The notes under the pieces are model-generated. The model made no database searches. It was not told the origin of the DNA and saw only the letters and a program-made list of their open reading frames with translations. Below are positions 15,068-20,941 of a stretch of DNA of 27,753 nt, one piece after another. Source of the DNA: Alphaproteobacteria bacterium UBA6178 (GTDB lineage Bacteria; Pseudomonadota; Alphaproteobacteria; Rickettsiales; UBA3002); NCBI GenBank assembly GCA_002422205.1, contig DITS01000030.1, positions 19,730-47,482 of the forward strand, written 5' to 3'. Made by a program: the position numbers and the translations under genes. Numbering within the stretch: position 1 is the stretch's first letter; each line of letters opens with the position of its first letter.

Positions 15068-16927
15068 ATGTTTCACGTGAAACAATTTGATGTCATTGTC
15101 ATCGGTGGTGGCCATGCGGGGACAGAAGCCGCCGCCGCTGCCGCACGCTTGGGCGCACGCACATTGCTACTCACCCATAAGCTGGCTACGGTGGGCGAAA
15201 TGTCCTGCAATCCCGCCATTGGCGGTGTTGCTAAAGGCACATTGGTGCGCGAAATTGACGCGCTGGATGGCGTGATGGGTCGCGCCATAGACCGCGCTGG
15301 CATTCACTATCGCGTACTTAATCAAAGCAAGGGCCCTGCTGTTCGCGGGCCCCGCGCGCAGGCGGACCGCAAGCTATACCGTCAAGCCGTGCAATCGATT
15401 TTAGCCGAATATGACAATCTTACCATCATCGAAGACAGTGCGGAAGATATCACCTTAGATAAAGGTCGCGTTACCGCCGTGATCGGCGCAACGGGTAGCG
15501 AATATCAAACCGGTAGCGTGGTGCTCACCACCGGCACCTTCCTCAAAGGCATTATCCATATCGGCGAATTCCAACAATCCGCCGGACGTGTCGGTGAAAA
15601 GCCCTCTATTGCTTTGTCAGACACGCTTTATGGGCTGGGGCTTACCATGGGTCGCCTCAAAACCGGCACGCCGCCGCGTCTGGATGGCAAAACGATTAAC
15701 TGGACGATTCTTACACCACAACCCGGGGATAATCCACCACAACCCTTTTCCTACCTCACAGATGCGATTACCCTGCCCCAGATTACCTGTTACATTACCC
15801 ATACTACCGAAGTCGGTCATGCATTGATCCGTGAGAATTTGCATCGTGCGCCGATGTATTCGGGGCAAATTGCATCGACTGGTCCACGCTATTGCCCGTC
15901 GATTGAGGATAAAGTGGTGCGTTTTGCCGATCGTGAGCGCCATCAAATCTTTCTAGAGCCGGAAGGATTGGATGATGATACGGTCTATCCCAATGGTATT
16001 TCCACTTCGCTCCCGCAAGACGTTCAGCTAGGATTACTCAAGGCTATTCCGGGTCTGGAACAGGCAAGGATGATTCGTCCGGGCTATGCGATTGAGTATG
16101 ATTATGTCGATCCGCGTGAATTAAAGGCTACCTTAGAAACCAAAAAGGTTTCGGGCCTGTTTCTAGCCGGTCAAATCAATGGAACCACCGGTTACGAAGA
16201 AGCTGGCGCGCAAGGTTTGATCGCCGGACTCAATGCAGCACTTAAAGCATCGGATGCGGAGACGATTGGTTTTACTATTGACCGTGCAGATGCGTATATT
16301 GGCGTGATGATCGATGATTTGATCACGCTTGGTACCAAGGAACCGTATCGTATGTTTACCTCACGGTCAGAGTATCGGTTGAGTTTGCGGCCTGATAATG
16401 CGGATTTGCGTTTGACGGCTAAAGGTATCCAGATTGGCTGTGTAGGTGCTCAACGACAGGCGGCGTATGAGGCGAAATGTGCGGAGCTATTACGCGCTAA
16501 ATCGACCTTGCAGCAACTGACATTAACGCCTTCCAAGGCGACAACGCATGGGTTACAACTCAATCAGGATGGCGTAAAACGGACGGCTATGGAACTACTC
16601 GCCTACCCCAATATTGGCTATTCTGACCTGATTTTGATATGGCCTCAGCTGCAGGATTTCTGCCAAAAAGTGGCTGAGCAGTGTGAAATTGAAGCGACCT
16701 ATCACAGCTACCTTGAACGGCAGGCTTCGGACATCTTATCTTTCAAAAAAGATGAAGGATTACGCATTCCGGATGGTATTGATTATGATGCGGTAGCGTC
16801 GCTTTCGAATGAGGTGAAAGCCAAATTGAAAGCCTCGCAACCGATGACGGTGGGGGCGGCAAGTCGTATTCCGGGAATGACACCAGCCGCCATTACCGCC
16901 GTGCTTGCCTATATGCGTCGTCACTGA
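15068..16927 (+). CDS. mnmG: tRNA uridine-5-carboxymethylaminomethyl(34) synthesis enzyme MnmG
   Basis: A 619-residue FAD protein, standard length. The N-terminus reads MFHVKQFDVIVIGGGHAGTE, with the dinucleotide-binding GGGHAG, followed by MSCNPAIGGVAKG and IHYRVLNQSKGPAVRGPRAQ, all highly conserved. FAD site residues occur in FLAGQINGTTGYEEAGAQG and the C-terminal helical MnmE-binding domain ends RIPGMTPAAITAVLAYM. It works with MnmE. The first codons of the gene are a perfect parS site (15069-15084), which explains the FHVKQ start. The stop overlaps the rsmG start (TGATG). Confidence 0.97.
   Translation: MFHVKQFDVIVIGGGHAGTEAAAAAARLGARTLLLTHKLATVGEMSCNPAIGGVAKGTLVREIDALDGVMGRAIDRAGIHYRVLNQSKGPAVRGPRAQADRKLYRQAVQSILAEYDNLTIIEDSAEDITLDKGRVTAVIGATGSEYQTGSVVLTTGTFLKGIIHIGEFQQSAGRVGEKPSIALSDTLYGLGLTMGRLKTGTPPRLDGKTINWTILTPQPGDNPPQPFSYLTDAITLPQITCYITHTTEVGHALIRENLHRAPMYSGQIASTGPRYCPSIEDKVVRFADRERHQIFLEPEGLDDDTVYPNGISTSLPQDVQLGLLKAIPGLEQARMIRPGYAIEYDYVDPRELKATLETKKVSGLFLAGQINGTTGYEEAGAQGLIAGLNAALKASDAETIGFTIDRADAYIGVMIDDLITLGTKEPYRMFTSRSEYRLSLRPDNADLRLTAKGIQIGCVGAQRQAAYEAKCAELLRAKSTLQQLTLTPSKATTHGLQLNQDGVKRTAMELLAYPNIGYSDLILIWPQLQDFCQKVAEQCEIEATYHSYLERQASDILSFKKDEGLRIPDGIDYDAVASLSNEVKAKLKASQPMTVGAASRIPGMTPAAITAVLAYMRRH
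15069..15084. promoter_or_regulatory. parS: parS site on the mnmG start codon
   Basis: TGTTTCACGTGAAACA is a perfect 16-bp palindrome identical to the bacterial parS consensus bound by ParB/Spo0J. Its first two bases belong to the ATG of mnmG. ParB loads here, clamps DNA and spreads, and with ParA segregates the replication origin region. parA and parB lie about 2.5 kb downstream. Confidence 0.93.
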
Positions 16928-17538
16928 TGCATTACGAAGCCTTTACCAAACATATCGATGTTTCACGTGAAACATTCGCGCGGCTGGAAATCTATGTTAC
17001 GCATTTACTCAAATGGCAACAACGTATCAATCTGATCAGCCCTACGACTATCCATGAGGTATGGCATCGGCATATTCTCGACTCGGCACAATTCGCCTTC
17101 CGGCTTGACCGGAAGTCAGATAGAATTATGGATTTAGGTAGCGGCGCGGGTTTACCCGGATTGATCTTGTCTATCTTAGGGTTTCAACAAGTGCATTTAG
17201 TGGAAAGCGATCAACGCAAAGCTGTTTTTTTGCAAGAGGCGGTGCGATTAACCAGCTGTAATGCCATTATTCATGATACACGCATTGAGTCTATCACATT
17301 AAAAAATATAGATATTATCACAGCTCGTGCTTGTGCGCCGCTGGGTCAATTGCTTGCCTGGTGTTATCCACTGATAGGTGAAAATACGATTTGTCTCTTT
17401 GCAAAAGGGAAAAATTGCGCTAAAGAAATAGACGATGCGCGCGTGGGTTGGAGCTTTGATTGCACTCAACACATCAGCATTACCGATCCTGAAAGCGTAC
17501 TTCTCCAATTGCAACATCTTACACCGAGGATTTCATGA
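16927..17538 (+). CDS. rsmG: 16S rRNA (guanine527-N7)-methyltransferase RsmG
   Basis: A 203-residue SAM-dependent methyltransferase (GidB). The SAM-binding motif is MDLGSGAGLPGLILSI (about residues 67-82), followed by LVESDQRKAVFLQEAVR, and the ITARACAPLGQLLAWCYP segment is the conserved motif near the active site. It methylates N7 of G527 in 16S rRNA; loss gives low-level streptomycin resistance. The sequence VSRET near residue 12 is encoded by a second parS site. It overlaps mnmG by one base and parA by four (ATGA at 17535-17538), so mnmG-rsmG-parA are probably cotranslated. Confidence 0.95.
   Translation: MHYEAFTKHIDVSRETFARLEIYVTHLLKWQQRINLISPTTIHEVWHRHILDSAQFAFRLDRKSDRIMDLGSGAGLPGLILSILGFQQVHLVESDQRKAVFLQEAVRLTSCNAIIHDTRIESITLKNIDIITARACAPLGQLLAWCYPLIGENTICLFAKGKNCAKEIDDARVGWSFDCTQHISITDPESVLLQLQHLTPRIS
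16959..16974. promoter_or_regulatory. parS: parS site inside rsmG
   Basis: A second exact TGTTTCACGTGAAACA, inside the coding region of rsmG (encoding V-S-R-E-T), 1.9 kb from the first and about 0.6 kb upstream of parA. A parS in this spot in rsmG is common in bacteria with gidAB-parAB clusters. No further copy occurs in the window. Confidence 0.93.
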
Positions 17539-18326
17539 CACGAATAATTTCTGTGGTAAATCAGAAGGGTGGGGTGGGGAAAACGACAACCGCCGTCAAT
17601 ATGGCGACTGCATTAGCCGCGATAGGCAAAAATGTCCTGCTTATCGATCTTGACCCGCAAGGCAATGCTAGCACTGGCTTAGGCATTGATCAGGCAATGC
17701 GAAAAGTTACATCATACAATTTATTGATTGAGGGCGCACGCGCGAGTGAAGCGGCGATTCAAACCTTGATTCCGCGCTTATGGATTGTGCCGTCGAACAT
17801 TGATTTATCCGGTGCTGAGATTGAGCTGGTGAATATGGAACGCCGCGAATATAAGCTGAAAGCCTGTCTGAGAGCCGATCAGCTGGATTATGATTATGTG
17901 ATTATTGATTGCCCGCCATCGTTGGGCCTGACCACGCTGAATGCCCTAACCGCCTCGGATTGCGTGCTTATTCCGCTTCAATGTGAATTTTATGCACTAG
18001 AAGGCCTCAGCCATCTGCTCAAAACCATCCGGTTGATTCAGGGCAAACTCAATCCTGAGCTGACGATTCACGGCATTATTCTGACGATGTATGACCGCCG
18101 CAACAAATTAACGGAGCATATCGAAAATGATGTGCGTAGTTTTTTAGGTGACGATGTGTATCAGACCGTAATTCCACGCAATGTGCGGATTTCGGAAGCG
18201 CCGTCGCATGGTAAGCCTGCGATTGTCTATGATATGAAATGCAGCGGGTCGCAAGCCTATTTAAAAATGGCCCGTGAATTGATTCGCCGTGAGAAGAAAT
18301 TTCAAAAAGATATTGAAGCAGCATAA
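17535..18326 (+). CDS. parA: Chromosome partitioning ATPase ParA (Soj)
   Basis: A 263-residue deviant Walker ATPase. The P-loop is KGGVGKTT (residues 11-18) with the extra signature Lys, the A' box is DLDPQGNAST (about 42-51) and the Walker B region is YVIIDCPPSLGLTTLNAL. The protein binds DNA nonspecifically in its ATP form, and ParB bound to parS stimulates hydrolysis, pulling the origin across the cell. No N-terminal HTH domain is present, so this is the chromosomal type. Start ATG 17535 overlaps the rsmG stop; parB follows after 17 bp. Confidence 0.96.
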   Translation: MTRIISVVNQKGGVGKTTTAVNMATALAAIGKNVLLIDLDPQGNASTGLGIDQAMRKVTSYNLLIEGARASEAAIQTLIPRLWIVPSNIDLSGAEIELVNMERREYKLKACLRADQLDYDYVIIDCPPSLGLTTLNALTASDCVLIPLQCEFYALEGLSHLLKTIRLIQGKLNPELTIHGIILTMYDRRNKLTEHIENDVRSFLGDDVYQTVIPRNVRISEAPSHGKPAIVYDMKCSGSQAYLKMARELIRREKKFQKDIEAA

Positions 18327-18343
18327 ATAATAGGAGAGCAAGC

Positions 18344-19285
18344 ATGAATGCAGCAACCGCCAAAAAAGGCCTCGGCAAAGGCTTATCGGCCCTGATGGGC
18401 GAAGAGTATAGCCAGATTTCAGAAAGTGACAGTACGCATCTGACATTGAATGTACCAACGAGTCTGCCATTGACGTCCATTCACTCGGGGAAATTTCAGC
18501 CTAGGAATCGGTTCACGGAAGAATATTTGCATGAATTGGCCGATTCTATCGAGAAAAATGGCATTATGCAGCCGATTATTGTGCGTCCTTCGCCTGAGAA
18601 GGCCGGACAATTCGAAATTATTGCCGGTGAAAGGCGCTGGAGAGCGTCTAAGCTGGCTAAACTATCCGAAATTCCCGTTATCATCCGCGATATTGATGAT
18701 CAACTGGCGCTTGAGCTGGCGTTAGTTGAGAATATTCAGCGGCAGGATTTGACGCCTTTGGAAGAAGGCGCAGGTTATCAGCGGCTGATGGATGAGTTTA
18801 ATTATACGCAGGAAGAGCTTGCACGCACGGTAGGCAAATCTCGCAGCCATATCGCTAACCTATTGCGATTATTGACTTTGCCTGAGGCTATTAAAGTGCA
18901 TCTGGATAAGGATGAGTTGAGCATGGGCCATGCGCGTGCGCTACTGAGCGCCGATAATCCGGTGAAGCTGGCGCAGGAGGTAGTGCGACATGGGCTGAAT
19001 GTGCGCCAGACCGAACATTTAGTACGGACCGGCGAAATTGAGAGTTTTAAGCCTGCTGCAGCGGCACCGACGAAAGGCAAGGGGAATGGCAATGGGTCTT
19101 CCGGTGGTGGGCAATCGCGGCCTAAAGATGCGGATATTATGGCGCTGGAAGAAACATTGTCGGCCAATCTGGGGCTGAATGTGAGCATTAATGCCACCAG
19201 CAGCCAGCAAGGGGTGATTCATTTGCGCTATGAGTCATTGAGCCAGCTGGATGATATTTTGCGGCGGCTGAGTGATGGGCTTTAA
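18344..19285 (+). CDS. parB: Chromosome partitioning protein ParB (Spo0J)
   Basis: A 313-residue ParB. The N-terminal region KGLGKGLSALMGE is the ParA-stimulating segment; the CTPase domain holds IIAGERRWRASKLA (GERRxRA box) and LVENIQRQDLTPLEE; the HTH for parS is YTQEELARTVGKSRSHIANLLRLL. After a low-complexity linker rich in Gly, Ser and Lys (about residues 225-250), a C-terminal dimerisation domain ends DDILRRLSDGL. It binds the two parS sites in mnmG and rsmG. A TAGGAG site precedes the ATG. The gene ends directly before a repeat-rich gap and is convergent with holA. Confidence 0.96.
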   Translation: MNAATAKKGLGKGLSALMGEEYSQISESDSTHLTLNVPTSLPLTSIHSGKFQPRNRFTEEYLHELADSIEKNGIMQPIIVRPSPEKAGQFEIIAGERRWRASKLAKLSEIPVIIRDIDDQLALELALVENIQRQDLTPLEEGAGYQRLMDEFNYTQEELARTVGKSRSHIANLLRLLTLPEAIKVHLDKDELSMGHARALLSADNPVKLAQEVVRHGLNVRQTEHLVRTGEIESFKPAAAAPTKGKGNGNGSSGGGQSRPKDADIMALEETLSANLGLNVSINATSSQQGVIHLRYESLSQLDDILRRLSDGL

Positions 19286-19286
19286 G

Positions 19287-19433
19287 TAGGGGCTGGTGGC
19301 TAGTGACTCGTTATAAGGCCAGACCCCGTCATGCGACGAGGTGACAGTTAAAGTGGTTCTGAGGTGACTGATAACTGAAGTCTGATAACAAAATAACTGA
19401 AAGGCCGGACCCCGTCATGCGACGAGGTGACCA
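19287..19433. repeat. Composite repeat block between parB and holA
   Basis: This whole 148-bp gap between convergent genes is repeat sequence. Heptamer units TAGGGGC, TGGTGGC and TAGTGAC run from 19287 to 19307; a hairpin copy with GACCCCGTC...GACGAGGTGAC spans about 19315-19347; a second heptamer stretch (GTGACTG, ATAACTG, AAGTCTG, ATAACAA) covers 19364-19391; an almost identical hairpin copy fills 19401-19432 and ends one base before the holA stop codon. Both hairpin copies share the same C-to-T change that the copies at 5833 and 12496 lack, so one arose from the other. It could serve as a two-way terminator. Confidence 0.65.
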
Positions 19434-20444
19434 TTAAGCAGCGCGGACTACTCGGAGCAGGTATTGGTGACAGATGGTGTCACCTAAATCGCCGCCGAGT
19501 TTGCTGTCTTTCTCGGCTTGAACCATTAAATGCAGGACATGATCGATCTTTTTTTGGCTCCAGCGGTCGGCATGTTGGCGCAGGATGGGTTTTTGACGGA
19601 AAAAGACGGGGGGGCGCAAGGCATTGACCGCTTGCTCGGTGGACTGACCTTTGGCGCGCAGGGCGTGAATATCGGCCAGCCGCGCATAATAGCGGGAAAT
19701 GGCGCGGATGATGGCGACGGAATGTACACCTTCGAGCGCCAAACGATCAAGCGCGCGGCACATGGCGACGGTTTGACCGCTGGCCAAGGCATTGCAGATA
19801 TCATCAAAAGATTTTTCGCTGCTGTCATCCATCACATGGCGCAGTTCGTCGAGGCTGATGCTGCTGTTTTCACCAAAATAAAGCGCGATTTTTTCCAGTT
19901 CGCTGAGAATCATCAGGCGATCACCGCGCAGGTGGAAGCTAAGATATTCCAGAGCGTCGGGGGCAATCTGGATGCGCGCATCGCGGCAATAGTCGCGTAT
20001 GAGCTGTTGCAGGTCGCGGCCCTCGTCTTTGTAGCAGGGCAGAGCGGCAAGGGCGCTGTTGCCTTCAAATAACAGCCTTAGCGAGGAGCGCGCGCCCAGC
20101 TCGTCGGCGCAGACGATGAGGTAGTTATTGTCATTGAGCGCGCCGGTGAGCGGTTCGAGTAATTTGGTGGCTTTGTCGGTGGCGTCGCGCATGACAATGA
20201 CACGGCGGCCACCCATCATACTGTAGGATGCCAGTTCGTCGCTTAAGCGGGCGGGGTCCTCAAGCATCTGATCCTGCGTCAGGTCGGTGCGGTTGAAGGG
20301 ATCATTGGGATCGGGCAGAAGCGTGGCAATGATGGCCTGCATGCGCTGCATCATCAGCCCGTGATCGGGCCCGTAGATGAGGGCGGCGCGGGCTTTGAGC
20401 GGCTGTTTGACAAAGCTGTCGATGTCTTTGCCGGCGAGTTTCAT
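19434..20444 (-). CDS. holA: DNA polymerase III delta subunit
   Basis: A 336-residue clamp-loader delta subunit. The N-terminus MKLAGKDIDSFVKQPLKARA followed by LIYGPDHGLMMQRMQAII is typical of alphaproteobacterial HolA (a degenerate AAA+ fold without a working P-loop). Further landmarks are ELASYSMMGGRRVIVMRDA and LSFHLRGDRLMILSELEKIALY. Delta opens the beta sliding clamp during loading at primer ends. The start ATG overlaps the lptE stop (ATGA, 20441-20444), so translation is coupled; the stop directly abuts a repeat. It is last in the DUF3576-leuS-lptE-holA unit. Confidence 0.92.
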   Translation of the reverse strand: MKLAGKDIDSFVKQPLKARAALIYGPDHGLMMQRMQAIIATLLPDPNDPFNRTDLTQDQMLEDPARLSDELASYSMMGGRRVIVMRDATDKATKLLEPLTGALNDNNYLIVCADELGARSSLRLLFEGNSALAALPCYKDEGRDLQQLIRDYCRDARIQIAPDALEYLSFHLRGDRLMILSELEKIALYFGENSSISLDELRHVMDDSSEKSFDDICNALASGQTVAMCRALDRLALEGVHSVAIIRAISRYYARLADIHALRAKGQSTEQAVNALRPPVFFRQKPILRQHADRWSQKKIDHVLHLMVQAEKDSKLGGDLGDTICHQYLLRVVRAA

Positions 20445-20941
20445 GTGCGCGGCAGAAGGCTGGCGCTGATGCGCATTTTGATATCATCCGCCAGCTCAAT
20501 AACGGCGCGTTGCTGCGCGTCATATTGCGAGGTGTAGGTGGCGTAATCGTCGGATTCGGAGACGTTGTAGCTAACGGAGCGCTTCACACGGCCCTGGGTG
20601 ATGATTTTGTTATCGGCCAGACGGGTGAGGGTGAAAGGCGCGGTATAGGTGACGGTGTAGCGTGACGCGGTGCCGTCGGGCTCGATGATGAAGGGTTGTG
20701 ACTGGCTGCGCAGATCGATGCGCAGGGTATAATCAATCGCAGTGTAGCTGGCGGTGGGGTTGAGATGGTCTTCGACCTCGGCCTTGAGCAGTTCGCCCAT
20801 GCGGCCTGCGGGGGTTTGCACCGCGATGGCGGCCATTTGTGTGACCGTATCATGCGCGCCGCGTGTGGCATAAACCGGCTGAAAGCCGCAGGCAGCAAGG
20901 CTTAGCAAGGATAAGAGGGTTAAGTTACGCAGCCACCACAT
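20441..20941 (-). CDS. lptE: LPS-assembly lipoprotein LptE
   Basis: A 166-residue outer-membrane lipoprotein. A short signal peptide ends in lipobox LAAC with the modified Cys at residue 18, followed by GFQPVYATRG, the standard start of mature alphaproteobacterial LptE. The domain continues with TLRIDLRSQSQPFIIEPDGT and a beta-rich core. LptE plugs the LptD barrel that inserts lipopolysaccharide in the outer leaflet. I choose ATG 20941; a TTG at 20947 is also possible. The start lies 17 bp inside the end of leuS and the stop overlaps holA, the classical leuS-lptE-holA order. Confidence 0.88.
   Translation of the reverse strand: MWWLRNLTLLSLLSLAACGFQPVYATRGAHDTVTQMAAIAVQTPAGRMGELLKAEVEDHLNPTASYTAIDYTLRIDLRSQSQPFIIEPDGTASRYTVTYTAPFTLTRLADNKIITQGRVKRSVSYNVSESDDYATYTSQYDAQQRAVIELADDIKMRISASLLPRT

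Noticed and set aside
19287..19433. CRISPR array
   Set aside because: Only two longer repeats, no regular unique spacers, hairpin and heptamer structure instead, and no cas genes nearby.
19530..20072. 180-codon plus-strand frame opposite holA
   Set aside because: Antisense to holA, no family match, no ribosome site.
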